Part shown: positions 41,418-51,599 of the stretch, piece by piece
How positions within the stretch are numbered: position 1 is the first letter of the stretch
Layout: each line of letters begins with the position of its first letter
Source of the DNA: Euborellia annulipes
Taxonomy: Eukaryota > Arthropoda > Insecta > Dermaptera > Anisolabididae
Reading direction: 5' to 3'
DNA: 64,000 nt
Assembly: GCA_023213315.1 (NCBI GenBank)
Contig: JAKCPI010011604.1
Location: 1 to 64,000, forward strand
Translations under genes and position numbers: made by a program
Notes under the pieces: generated by a model
Told to the model about the DNA's origin: nothing
What the model saw: only the letters and a program-made list of their open reading frames with translations
Database searches by the model: none

Positions 41418-41457
41418 CTGATGAAGGTCGTGATTGGCGACCGAAACGTCGGCAAAT
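41418..41457 (+). ncRNA. Hammerhead ribozyme lacking stem I partner
   Basis: CTGATGA, stem II GGTCG..CGACC, GAAACGTC and GGCAAAT are intact, but the upstream TATTCT cannot pair with GGCAAAT, so stem I is broken at the 5' side. Confidence 0.75.
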
Positions 41458-41920
41458 AAAAATTAAATAAAATATTTTTTATTTAATCTCCTGGCTGCAA
41501 AGTCTCTGCGAATTCCTGAGTTACCAACTTTAATTTCCTCGTATTTTATTTAAATAGGAAAAAAAAGTTGCGTAACGAGTTGTTCAACCCCCCTGTAACG
41601 CATGGTAACGTTTTTTCGAAACCCCCTCCCCCAAATTGCGTTACGTAATATTAATAAATAGGCAAGTATGCACGAAAAAATTGAATAAAAGCGTATGAAA
41701 AATTCCTCGTTATCGGATCGAATAACTCTTGTGTTATTCTGAATATACGATTGGAGAACATGATCCTTTAGCTAAAGATCTCAATTTCCAAAAAAAATGG
41801 CCATTTTCCGGTGAAAAAAGTCATAAGCCTCATTTTTGTTTTCTTCTTGATTATAAATGCTTTTTAAACTTTTTTTTTTTTAATTTGCTCCGGTAATTAG
41901 CTTTACACCATTTTCCCTAT

Positions 41921-42172
41921 ATTACAATTTTTTTTCCCATTAAATTACAAACCAAAATGGTCTAGTACATAATCACGCTAAAGTGAATGGTTCGGGATAT
42001 AAAGGAGTAAAATTTGTAATTAATATGAAAGGAGAACGGATAAATATCTTGTTATCATGACAAACATGTTAGAATTACAAATTTTACCTCTCTATATCTC
42101 CCGAACCGTTCACTTTAGCGTGATTATGTACTAGACCATTTTTGTTTGTAATTTAATTACAATTATTTTTGT
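41921..42172. mobile_element. Foldback MITE
   Basis: Arms of about 80-100 bp (AATGGTCTAGTACATAATCA, GCTAAAGTGAATGGTTCGGG and complements) around a ~45-bp spacer. The adjacent complementary open frames at 42131-42371 have no domain. Confidence 0.75.
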
Positions 42173-42179
42173 ATAGATG

Positions 42180-43200
42180 AATATTTGCGGAAAATCGCAT
42201 AGTTTTCGAGATATTTCCGAAAAACCATCTTCCCGCAACTTTACCGGCTTATTCCCGCTAAACGCCCCGGTACTGCAAGTGCTGACTCTAGAGTATCTTT
42301 CCATCACTAAAATGCAACCTATTCTGAAAATATTATCCGCCGTCTTTATCATAAAACTTTTTTATATTTGATTTTTAACAAACTTGTTAATATCTAAGCC
42401 GTTATTTTTTAATTATTTAATTTATCGTTAAATCAAATCCCAGCATCGAATATTCAAATCATCTTTTATTTTATAATACATATTAAATTTAAAAAAAAAA
42501 ATTTTCACACGATACCATGTGTTGATGTTGTTTTTTTAAAGACAATAAAGAGTTAATCGATTTTTAATGAATTTTCGAGAAAATGTTGATGGGGTAATAA
42601 ATAATAATAGATCTCTCTATACTCTCTCACACTCTTTGAAATCCTTTCTCTCTTTTATTGCACGGTACGGTAATAATAATAATAATAATCATCTAAATAT
42701 AATTCAAAAAATCTGGTAAGACTGATCGCACAGCATACAACACCTTCGGTAATTGAAAATTGTTTTATATTTTATAAATTAAGCAAAAAAAAAGAATCAA
42801 TAGAAGGATTGGTTCTATATTTATTCTATATTTCATAAAAATAATTTAAAATATAAATTAGATAAAAAAAAATTAAAGAGTTCACTTCTTTTTGTCGCGG
42901 CCTGTCCCAAGCCAAGCGAGGGAAAACGCCACTTGGATCAACCAACAATCCCTCTGTTATTTCGGTTTAATTAATCAAAACGTGGGTTTACCTGGTGATA
43001 TCGAGGATGAAAAGAAAGGAGCAGGCATGGAGCACTAATCAGGTGATGTGTCGGTATCGTGGATTGTTGAGGAAGGAAGCATTATTTGATGAGATAAGAA
43101 TCAATAGATGTAACGAGATCACAAGCTTCAGGCCAGGGGGGTGACACGAAGCGGTTTTTCGTGATACACAGTTTGTGTTTCAAATCAGCCCCGTATTTTG
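42180..43200. other. Low-repeat region upstream of a candidate gene
   Basis: Apart from an H hairpin scrap at 42706-42770 there is little repeat. 42890-43140 has balanced composition (TCGCGGCCTGTCCCAAGCCA) and no long frame; it may be regulatory. Confidence 0.4.
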
Positions 43201-43225
43201 GCGTTACTGTCGCATGTTTGGTCTG

Positions 43226-43233
43226 TGACGTCA
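43226..43233 (+). promoter_or_regulatory. CRE-like site TGACGTCA
   Basis: A perfect CREB/ATF palindrome 137 bp before the candidate start codon at 43370, in a compact non-repetitive stretch. Role inferred from position only. Confidence 0.4.
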
Positions 43234-43369
43234 GTGAAAGGGGTGGAGATTAAAATTCAAACTTGTCACATGGTTTAGAAACCGTTGCAAGTGTATTTTT
43301 GACAAGTGTTCCAAACATCGTTTGCAATATTTTATTTAATGTGATAACTATTTGTGATAAGTTACGAGA

Positions 43370-44069
43370 ATGGTAAGTCCATCTTAATTATTATTCAAAT
43401 ATTATTATATTGTTTGCAAAAAACTAAATGTATTAAAAACTATATTTGCATGAGAGAATGTGCATTAGCTCGTTTATTAAGAGCCAAGCCTAACCTCATT
43501 GACATGGTTGTTTAAACTTCATTTAGCATGACTTAAGAAATAGAATTTGTTTATAATAATTAAATAAATCATTACTTTATTTTGAAATCAAGATATTGCA
43601 ATTTTATAACTTGATTTTAAATAAAATATTTTAATTAAAGATTAGAAATTTAATGGTTTTAGAGCAACAAAATTCGATATAGTTTGTATCATTTACCAAT
43701 TTTTAAATAGAGAAGCATAGCTTCGTATTTTTAATTTCTGCTGTAATTGATTAACATGTTTTATTTAGCCTAATAAAATTTGACAATCTTGCGACTCAAT
43801 TTCGTTTAACCTTTTTATAGTTAACTTAGTATTCCAACTAAATTAAATAATAAATACATACATGCAAATATATTATAAATAGAAATTGGCATAAGATCAC
43901 CTTATATATATATATATAATATATGTAATTTAATAGTAATTTCAATTCTTTATTGCAGATAAACCAGCTTGAAGACAAGGAAACACCCCAAATCCTCCAT
44001 AAAAAAATTTCAAATATTGAATCAATTTTTTCACCAATAGTCGTAAACTTTGTTAAAATAATTTTGTAA
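43370..44069 (+). CDS. Candidate two-exon gene for a 37-residue protein
   Basis: Exon 1 contributes only ATG (43370-43372) followed at once by the donor GTAAGT. Exon 2 begins after TTCTTTATTGCAG at 43959 and reads 36 codons to TAA at 44067-44069. The intron is 586 bp. The protein starts MINQLEDKETPQ and ends SPIVVNFVKIIL: a charged first half and a hydrophobic C-terminus that could be a short membrane or amphipathic helix. An in-frame TAA four codons before the ATG limits the 5' end. The region is unusually repeat-free and has a CRE-like site upstream. I do not recognise a family. It could also be the 3' end of a differently spliced gene, or chance splice-like signals. Confidence 0.4.
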
Positions 44070-44785
44070 TATACGTATATTTTTTACATGCAAAAATATT
44101 TGTTTTATTTTATTTCATTATAAAATATATATATATATATGAGCCTATTCCATTATATCCTAATTTTCTATAATTGTATTATATAGCTTTAAGTTTTTGC
44201 CCTAACAATCCGAAAATATTAAAAAAAAAAAAAAAAAAATATGAATCAAGGTTCTATATGAATATACTTTATATAATTCCAAACAAATATTTAAATCCCT
44301 ACTACCCCCCACTTTTTTGCTTTTTTAGTTCGAATCAGCTCCGTCAGGTTCGCTAAAAATCGTGCATCTCGAATTTCTATAGCGTTGACAAGTCTGATAG
44401 AGTAGATGGTCTGTGCTTCAGGCTTACTGAGGCGGCGACGACAGCGCTGCCGCCGCCACCGCCGTCGTCTTCGTCTTACAACCGAACAAAGCCGAACTCT
44501 CCCGAAGTGAAAGTGTATGTGTTATTGAAAGGAACCGGTTTGATTGTTAGATCTATTTTTAATTTCAATAATGAAAATAATATAAAAGAGAAAGATAATT
44601 TTTTTTAAATAAAATAAATTGAATACATAATACATTTTTAATATATGAAATGAATAAATAAATAAAAATAGTAAAATTTTTAAATATAATATAAAAAAAA
44701 AGATTTTATTTGCATTGACGAGGTTTTCTTTTTTATTTAGTGAATAATATAATCAAAATGTTAATAAATAATTTAAAAAAATGAA
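44070..44785. other. AT-rich DNA with a GC-rich trinucleotide island
   Basis: 44430-44480 contains GGCGGCGACGACAGC and CCGCCGCCACCGCCGTCGTC, the most GC-rich non-homopolymer patch in the window. It could be a 5' UTR/first exon or CpG-rich promoter. No reading frame can be chosen. Confidence 0.35.
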
Positions 44786-44788
44786 ATC

Positions 44789-45131
44789 TATATATATATA
44801 AATCGCTAATGTCCGTCTCTCTGTCAGGTTGTCTGTCTGTCTGAATGTCACGCTTTATTTGGGAAACTTCCCGTTGGAATTTTGAAATGAAATTTTTTAT
44901 GCATAAAGAGGACCTTCTCGGGATTACAGGAAAATTATTTTCATCTCGAAATTCCTAAACTTTTTGAGTTATTAATTCTTAAAGTTACGATTTCTCCCAT
45001 AGGAACTGTATAGAGAAATATTTATATATTCTTTAGATTTGTGTATTCCATGAATGTAAACAAATCCTCAAGCAGGCACTGGATTGGAATGGAATAATAA
45101 TCGTTTTCTTTTCATAATTAAGAAGAAAAGG
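44789..45131 (+). mobile_element. Family K (Helentron-like) copy, nearly complete
   Basis: AATCGCTAATGTCCGTCTCT head, AACTTCCCGTTGGAATTTTG, AAAGAGGACCTTCTCGGGAT, TTTTTGAGTTATTAATTCTT, AGCAGGCACTGGATTGGAAT and CATAATTAAGAAGAAAAGGC tail. Confidence 0.6.
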
Positions 45132-45132
45132 C

Positions 45133-45160
45133 GGGGGGGGGGGGGGGGGCCCCGGGGGGG
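45133..45160. repeat. G17-C4-G7 homopolymer block
   Basis: A long G run, CCCC, then another G run. Sequencing or assembly length error is possible. Confidence 0.8.
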
Positions 45161-45163
45161 ACC

Positions 45164-45203
45164 CCTCGGGGCTTGGTGTAGGGGTTAGCGTGCTACCCGC
45201 ATT
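45164..45203 (+). mobile_element. SINE head only
   Basis: CTCGGGGCTTGGTGTAGGGG to GTGCTACC, broken before box B. Confidence 0.7.
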
Positions 45204-45209
45204 AAAAAT

Positions 45210-45670
45210 TTTGATTTTTGTATTATTTTATAAAATTGGAGGTGGGGGGAGGCGTCATTCGATTAAATATTTTTAAGGGATGCATTGTAACATAAAGTTT
45301 GCTGTAGAGGAATCGCTTAAGGCGAACGAATACGATAAATAAAAGCTTGTAGGCCTGCACTGATTTTATAAAAGGAAAGAAGGAAAGGATTGGAAATTCT
45401 TCTACGCACTGATATTCATTTATTTTCCTCCCATTATATAACACCCTATAATTATTTATTATTATTGCCAAGCTCTCCTGTAAAATAATTATCATAACTA
45501 GTCAATCGAGATGATATATCGCCTAGAGTGGGAAAAAAAGAAATTAATATTATAAAGATCATTTTAAGGAAATTAAGGACATTTTGATCATTAAGTAGAC
45601 ATCCTCAAGGCTTTCAAAATAAAATTTCCTTAACAAAATTTCCTCTTATATACACACGTAAGCTAATAAT
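45210..45670. other. No gene seen
   Basis: Unique AT-rich DNA. The 90-codon minus frame here shows no domain. Confidence 0.35.
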
Positions 45671-45679
45671 AATAAAAGA

Positions 45680-46075
45680 CAATCTGGTGTGATTAAAGCA
45701 CGAAGGAATTGAACTACAAGGATGAAATTTTATATTTAAGTCAAGTACCCCCATGGGACGTGACACGAAGCTTTTGAACAAAATCGGTCAAAGAGTACTA
45801 GTACTTTACTGATGCACTTTTTCAGTTTTTTTCTATTTTCTCAACATTTACTGCGAAGATTTTGATTAAAATTAATAAATCAATTATTTTTTAGAATTTA
45901 ACAAATATCGTTTAAGTCTAAAATGGCCTAACTTGCCGAAAAGACTGAGTGGTGTGGGGGAAAAAAAATAATAAAATATCGGCGGAAACTAACTGACCAA
46001 GAATTGCGCAACACACTTTCGATCCGAAGATAAGAGAAAGTTGTATGCTGTTCTTGTCACACCAGATTTTTACAT
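45680..46075 (+). repeat. Family H with SINE-tail insertion
   Basis: AGCACGAAGGAATTGAACTA through TTTTTTAGAATTT, then a SINE 3' scrap (45903-45968: AATGGCCTAACTTGCCGAAA), then ATATCGGCGGAAACTAAC and the right hairpin ending GTCACACCAGATTTTT. Confidence 0.75.
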
Positions 46076-46149
46076 TTAAAAATTTTGGCTTTACCGCATT
46101 AACCACAATTTTTTCCTTGTGTCATTACCGAGTCGGTCGTCCTTAAGTC

Positions 46150-46318
46150 CGGATTTTTTTAGCCATTTGGATACCATATAAATATAATAAGAATGCCTGA
46201 CCCCCAGATATATTAAACATACGAGTATCGTTAAAGTCTTAATGGCCTAAGTTGGAAAAGACTGTGTGAATGTGTGTGTGAGTGTGAATGAGAAAAAAGT
46301 GTGAGTGTTTTAAAAAAA
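46150..46318 (+). mobile_element. SINE without head
   Basis: From the first palindrome arm (TTAGCCATTTGGATACCA) to poly(A). The inner palindrome is damaged. Confidence 0.75.
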
Positions 46319-46430
46319 ATCCTTAGGCCATATAAGACTTTTTACGCTATCCGTTATTTATGAATACCGTATATTGGGGAGTCCAGGATTTTTATTTAAG
46401 CCAATTGGTATCCAAATGGTTTAAATAATG
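46319..46430 (-). mobile_element. SINE fragment, tail-to-tail with the previous copy
   Basis: Minus strand, from TTTAAACCATTTGGATACCA to TGGCCTAAGG. It abuts the poly(A) of 46150-46318. Confidence 0.7.
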
Positions 46431-46505
46431 CAGCAATGTTGCTGCAATATTGTCAATATTTTGCAAGATTTGCAATATTGCTGGAATATTCCAAGCTGTC
46501 TGACA
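46427..46505. repeat. CAATATTGC-rich fragment
   Basis: GCAGCAATGTTGCTGCAATA..TTGCAATATTGCTGGAATAT resembles the interior of the TA-flanked MITE at 60640-60807. Confidence 0.5.
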
Positions 46506-46509
46506 ACGT

Positions 46510-46650
46510 TAGTAATTGAAGATTTGAATCATTTTAAATTATTTTAAAAATTATATTTTATTAATTTAAAAATTGAATAATTAAATCTCACAATCATTTT
46601 TTTATAATTCGTCATATATATTAAATTTCAATTAAGGTCATCAAATAAAA
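46510..46650 (-). repeat. Repeat Y, copy 2
   Basis: Inverted relative to 22165-22330: TTGAAGATTTGAATCATTT-like start to ATATTAAATTTCAATT. Confidence 0.5.
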
Positions 46651-46665
46651 TTTTCCACTTTAAAA

Positions 46666-46703
46666 TTATCGGTGTTATCAAGGCTATGCACTCCCCTTGT
46701 GAG
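46666..46703 (+). mobile_element. Detached end of the CAAG foldback family
   Basis: CGGTGTTATCAAGGCTATGC then ACTCCCCTTGTGA equals the right end of 28755-28792, including the TGA following CTTG. The rest of the element is absent. Confidence 0.75.
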
Positions 46704-46917
46704 TGGGCAAGTCAGGAGCAATAAAGGAAAGAAGAACCTAATATGCAACGAATTATGGAAAAAAAATTTCAAATTAAACAGTTTTTTAGTATAGGCCAGT
46801 AAATAATTAATTTGAAGATTGGTAAGTAGTTTTATTCTTGGTCGTTTCAAGATGGTGTTTGAAAAATAAATAAAACAAATTTAGTTAAAAAATTATGTTT
46901 TTTATATCAGAGTATTT

Positions 46918-47578
46918 TTACTTTCTCTTATCTATGTATATATGTAATATATATTATATAGAGAGAAAGTATTGGATTTATGTCAAAAATTCGATGTCGA
47001 GATTTTGATGGATCTTCACGTTTTGAGGTCCCCTGAATCCAAAAAAGTGGTTTTCGCGACATGGTCTGTCTGTGTGTCTGTGAACAAAATATCTCAAGAA
47101 CGAAAAGAGCTAGGAGGTTGAAATTTTATATTTAAGTTAGGCACCCTCATGGGACGTGACACGAAGCTTCGAACAAAATCGACCAAAGAGTACTAGTACT
47201 TTACTGATGCACTTTTTCAGTTTTTTTCGATTTTCTCTAAATTTGCTCCAACGATTTTTTTTAAATTCAAAAATCAATTATTTTTTAGATTCTCAATAAA
47301 ATGTATATTCTCATTTTGTCATTGAAATCTTCTGAAGACCACTTTTACTCTTGTACTCCATAGAAAAGATAGGAGAAATGGTTGCCATGGTAACAAAATA
47401 TAAATATTTCGCTATACTTATAAATTTTACATCTTGAAAATCGAATATACTGTACTGTCGGAAACTAAATAATACATGTCGACACAAAAAAATCTGGTGT
47501 GACAAGCACAGTAACAACTTTCGATTACCGAAGGTAAGAGAAAGTTGTGTGCTGTGCGCCAGTCACACCAGATTTTTT
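46918..47578 (+). repeat. Family H, full-length
   Basis: Both hairpins present (46918-46970, 47488-47574). The body matches 18724-19390 with AAGTACTAGTACTTTACTGA-type block intact. The outer bases are TTTTT on the left and ATTTTTTTT on the right. Confidence 0.88.
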
Positions 47579-47579
47579 T

Positions 47580-47845
47580 TAGACATCTGGCTTACAAGTC
47601 TGCGCAAGATACACTTGTTTCGGAAAAAATTTCCTGAAGAAATTGGAAAAAAAAAATTCAAGAAATAAAATCAATAGAGCATTAAATAAAAATTACATAA
47701 TTATGTAGCCTATATTTCTTGAAGTCACAAGTCATTGGGAGAAATAAATTATTATTCTTACGTCACTTATCAATTATTTGGGATACCGCCCCCCCCCCCC
47801 TACCCTCTGGCCGAGAAGCAAGAAAAAAGAAGTCTTGACACGTTT
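47580..47845. other. No gene seen
   Basis: AT-rich stretch with a C10 run at 47790-47799. Confidence 0.4.
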
Positions 47846-47847
47846 CA

Positions 47848-48127
47848 AAATTGAAAAAGTGCATCAGTAAAGTACTAGTACTCTTCGGTCGATTTTATTC
47901 AAACACTTCGTGTCACGTGGCAGAGGGGTGGCTAACTTAAATATAAAATTTCAACCTCCTAGCTCTTTTCGTTCTTGAGATTATTTTGTTCACAGACAGA
48001 CCACTTTTTTGGATTCAGGGGACCTCAAAACGTGTATATCCATCAAAATGTCGTCAATTTTTGACATGAATCCAATACTTTCTCACTCTATATATTAACA
48101 TATATAGAGGTAAGAGAAAGTAAAAAG
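47848..48127 (-). repeat. Family H, left half
   Basis: AGTGCATCAGTAAAGTACTA to GAGGTAAGAGAAAGTAAAAA on the minus strand. The CACACCAG hairpin half is missing. Confidence 0.8.
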
Positions 48128-48342
48128 AAAGAAAACCCTATTACAATAAATAATCAAAGATTAATGATAATAAAAAAATTAAATTATTGATATATAAGCA
48201 AAATGGAGAAATAGATAAGATTATCTTTTATTATTTGTGTGCGGAGCAGAAATTCCAAAAAATCAATGAATCATACTAATATTACTTTATCAGATTACTT
48301 AGGGATTATTATATGGACAAGAAGTGCAAACAAAACACCTTT

Positions 48343-49205
48343 TACTTTCTCCTACCTCTATATACATAGGCGCCGGAACTGGGGGGGCAAGGGTACATTG
48401 CTCCCCCCTGGCATCCTACGGGGGGGGGGGCAGAGGGGGGGCAAAATTTCCTTTTTATTTAATTTATTTTTAAAAATGATATATTTTTTCTTTTGAAAAA
48501 TAAAATCTTCTAAATTAAAAAAAAATTAAAAGAGTAAGAAATTCATTTTTTTCCAAATTTTTCCAAAAATTTTTGATAAAATCACTAGCAAATTTTAATT
48601 TTATTAAAATTGTGATTTTATTTAAAATTTTTAAAGTTTTATAGTAGATTTGTTTTTGTTTTATACTATTTAAACATATTAAATTATTTTAATTTTCTAA
48701 AAAAAAATTTTTTTGCCCCCCCCCCTGACTCAAATTCGTTCCGGCGCCCCTGTCTTATATATGTTAATATATAGAGAGAGAAAGAATTGGATTCATGTCG
48801 AAAATTCGATGTCGAGATTTTGATGGATATACACGTTTTGAGGACCCCTGAATCCAAAAAAGTGGTTTTTGCTCGTGTGTGTGTCTGTGAACAAAATATC
48901 TCAAGAACGAAAAGAGCTAGGAGGTTGAAATTTTATATTTAAGTTAGGCACCCCCATGGGACGTGACTCGAAGCTTTTGAACAAAGAGTACTAGTACTTT
49001 ACTCTTGTACATCATAGGAAAGATAGAAGAAATGGTTCCCATGGTAACAGAATATAAATATTTTCTTTACATCTTGAATTTTAATATGTTGGCGGTAACT
49101 AAATATATGTCGACATAAAAAATCTGGTGTGACAAGCACAGAACTAAACTTTCTCTTACTATTGGTAAGAGAAAGTTGTGTAATGTGCGACCATTCACAC
49201 CAAAT
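48343..49205 (+). repeat. Family H split by a hAT-like element
   Basis: The left hairpin begins at 48343 and is cut at 48364; it continues from 48753. The right hairpin is at 49121-49204 (CTGGTGTGACAAGCACAGAA..). Confidence 0.8.
48365..48752. mobile_element. hAT-like element in the H hairpin
   Basis: Left CATAGGCGCCGGAACTGGGG, right CGTTCCGGCGCCCCTG; G-rich and C-rich inner runs. Flanks TCTATATA / TCTTATAT are similar but not identical. Confidence 0.7.
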
Positions 49206-49507
49206 ATTTTATTTTGTTATGAAAATAAATAATTACAGACTCGAACTGTTCAGCTTTAAACTTCAGTCAATCAAAAAATTGCTGTACATAATTTGGATTG
49301 GGCTGGAACTTTATATTTCATATTTTAAATGGTAACGCCATTTATACCCAGGAATGGCGCAAAATACCCCGGCACCAGTGTAATCGATCGACTAAACAAA
49401 ATATGCAATTGCATAGAAATCCGGTCTCTAATTTATTAATTAATAGACGGAATTTGTTATTTGTGTAAAAATGAAAAACATAACTAACTCTACGCCCTTT
49501 TGCCCGC

Positions 49508-49632
49508 GGGCTTGGTGTAGGAGTTAGTGTGCTGGTCTTGTATACCAAAGGTCACGGATTCGGATCTCAGGCAGTCCGATTATTTTATTTAAGCCATTTG
49601 TTTACCAAATGGTTTAAATAAGAATACCACGA
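49508..49632 (+). mobile_element. SINE, 3'-truncated
   Basis: GGGCTTGGTGTAGGAGTTAG head, GGATTCGGATCTC box B, GTTTACCAAATGGTTTAAAT palindrome arm. The tail is replaced by the hairpin element that follows. Confidence 0.75.
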
Positions 49633-50160
49633 GATACCTCGGGGAAGACGCCACGCTTAAGAATTTTTCGATTAATACGTTGAAAATAGAAATAATATCT
49701 TGAAAAAACTACCTTTTATTGTCCAATATTTGATTGGTTATTTAGACAAGTTAATTCTCTTCTTAGTATGAAAATAATTAAGAAATTAAATATTAAAGAA
49801 AGTTATTAAATTGTGGCATCTTCCCCATATACACGGGGAAGATGCCACTAGTTTTTATTTTGTCATTTCGAGGCATTGTCTGTTGTTAATAAAATGTGAA
49901 TTAGTATTATTTTACTTTTTTTTTTTTAGTATTTTTCATTAATTATTTATTATTACGTTCTTTTATTAATTTTCGTTATTATTTGATTTTTATTCTTATC
50001 ATTAATTTCATTCATTTATTATTAATTATAATAATATTTTTTAATTGTATTTATGTTTTATAACGATAATATAGTGTTATAAAAAAAATAAAACAAATTT
50101 TGAAGTTGTTCTAAGTGGCGTCTTCCCCCCAAGTATAGGGGGAAGATGCCACTCACGCTT
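49633..50160. mobile_element. Element with three GGGGAAGATGCCAC motifs
   Basis: CGGGGAAGACGCCACGCTT at 49640, a hairpin GTGGCATCTTCCCC..GGGGAAGATGCCAC at 49814-49850 and another at 50115-50153. The spacer DNA is AT-rich and non-coding. It could be one element, or two sharing a terminus. Confidence 0.55.
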
Positions 50161-50366
50161 ATCCCCTTATTGCTACAGTATTATGGCCACATCAAGTTGC
50201 ATCATATGTCTAACATAATGCATCTCATATTCCTAATATCTTATTTAAAATAAGGAGTTCGTTTATAAACCTTATATACGGTATTAGGAACGGAATTCTA
50301 TAAAATTGAACTCATCACGTTAAATTCTCACGAGATCCAAAAAAAAACGCCCAATAAAAATTATTA

Positions 50367-50985
50367 AGGGGGTTCAGGAGCGACGTCTAAACGTACTTTA
50401 AATAAAACTAGACTATTATAAGGAATTTTTCAATGCGGTTTTTTTTTTAATGAATTCAATTCATAAGAGATTATTGGGACATCGAGCTATAATTTTTTTA
50501 ATGACTTATTAAAAAATTATCGTAATTAATTTTTTTGTTATCAAGCAAATACAAAAAAGCAATCTGTCCCAATAATCTTTAATTTCTTTTAAATTTAAAA
50601 ATGAATTTATTGTTATTATTAATCACATATTAATTAAGAAATTTTTAAAATAAGCTTAGATGATTTATTTAAAAATCAAATGTCATATTAGTTCAGCATT
50701 CTTGCAATAGATGGCAGGCTAGTCTAAGAGCTGTTATAGTATTAAGCCTATATTTATATATTTTTATGCTTTTATAAAAGATACATAATATATAATAACA
50801 TTTATAAAGTATTTATTGTTAAAAGATCAATGAAAATCAACCAAATGCATTAAATACTATTAGCTACCATTCTGACATCTCTTGGCAAATTTTCCGAATT
50901 ACTTGATATTTGGGCATACTTTTTATGACACACTACGCCATCTTATCGGGAAAAACATGCGTAACACCTTCGCTCCCGTTCCGCC
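50367..50985 (-). mobile_element. Family W, full length with TTAA on both sides
   Basis: TTAA at 50363-50366 and 50986-50989. Termini GGGGGTTCAGGAGCGACG and CGCTCCCGTTCCGCC are imperfect inverted repeats. 619 bp, non-coding. A TTAA duplication fits piggyBac- or Kolobok-like transposition. Confidence 0.85.
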
Positions 50986-51117
50986 TTAATTCAGATAAAT
51001 TCACAAGACACCCCGAATGACGGACCAGACTCTTCAAAACAAGTGGCTAATTATTTCCATATATCCACGCATAAAAGTAATATCGACAAACTTGCGTCTT
51101 CCTCCGATATATATATA

Positions 51118-51208
51118 TTTACAAATAACGGTTATCGTCAAAGTCTTAAATGGCCTAAGTTTCCGAAAAGACTGTGTGAATGTGAAAAAACTGTGTTAAA
51201 AAAAAATA
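51118..51208 (+). mobile_element. SINE 3' fragment
   Basis: AATAACGGTTATCGTCAAAG to AAAACTGTGTTAAAAAAAA. Confidence 0.75.
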
Positions 51209-51369
51209 AAAAACTTTACGTCATTGTTATACATTCTAGTAAATATTTTTAATTGAAAGTAGTTAGTATAAACAAAATGTATATAAAATAGTAGAAGGAG
51301 AGAAAAGAGAAATAAGTGATGGTTATAAATAAAAGAACCCGGCATTTCGTATAAGGATAAAGGGCAATA

Positions 51370-51580
51370 CATAATTTGGTCTGTGTTAGAAAGAGAGAGA
51401 AGGGAGAGAAAAAGAGAAGAGCGAGCAAAGCATGCCGTAGGGCAGAAGAGAGTGAGTGTTAGGCCGATAAAGGTGGCACAGCAGCCGACAACACTTGCAC
51501 AAAATCGACCGAGCCGGGCTCGCTGCATCTCTCTCAGGCCTAAACTACGATCGTATTATCAAATAAGAAATAAGAATATT
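51370..51580. other. Purine-rich to GC-rich island
   Basis: AGAAAGAGAGAGAAGGGAGA then GCCGGGCTCGCTGCATC; complementary frames without domains. Possible UTR or promoter. Confidence 0.25.
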
Positions 51581-51599
51581 AAAAACACTTCCCTCTGAA

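Larger units (their letters stand above)
41153..41520 (-). mobile_element. Ribozyme-bearing inverted-arm retroelement with 12-bp duplication
   Basis: Perfect flanks TTACCAACTTTA (41141-41152, 41521-41532). Arms at about 41186-41294 and 41415-41518 are inverted (CTCAGGAATTCGCAG..). A tail of ~33 bp lies only on the left. Each arm carries a hammerhead. A long variable duplication plus ribozyme and inverted terminal repeats fits a Penelope-like retroelement deleted of its coding part. Confidence 0.75.
40983..41660. mobile_element. Element with TATTACGTAACGCAATTT termini
   Basis: AAGTATTACGTAACGCAATT near 40996 and AAATTGCGTTACGTAATATT near 41631 are inverted. The body is interrupted by the ribozyme retroelement at 41153-41520. 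Superfamily uncertain. Confidence 0.6.

Noticed and set aside
42131..42371. Two opposed frames of 64-73 codons
   Set aside because: They overlap each other almost completely next to a foldback; neither shows a domain.
45133..45160. G-quadruplex regulatory element
   Set aside because: A G17-C4-G7 run could fold, but such runs occur in several hAT-like ends here and may include sequencing error.
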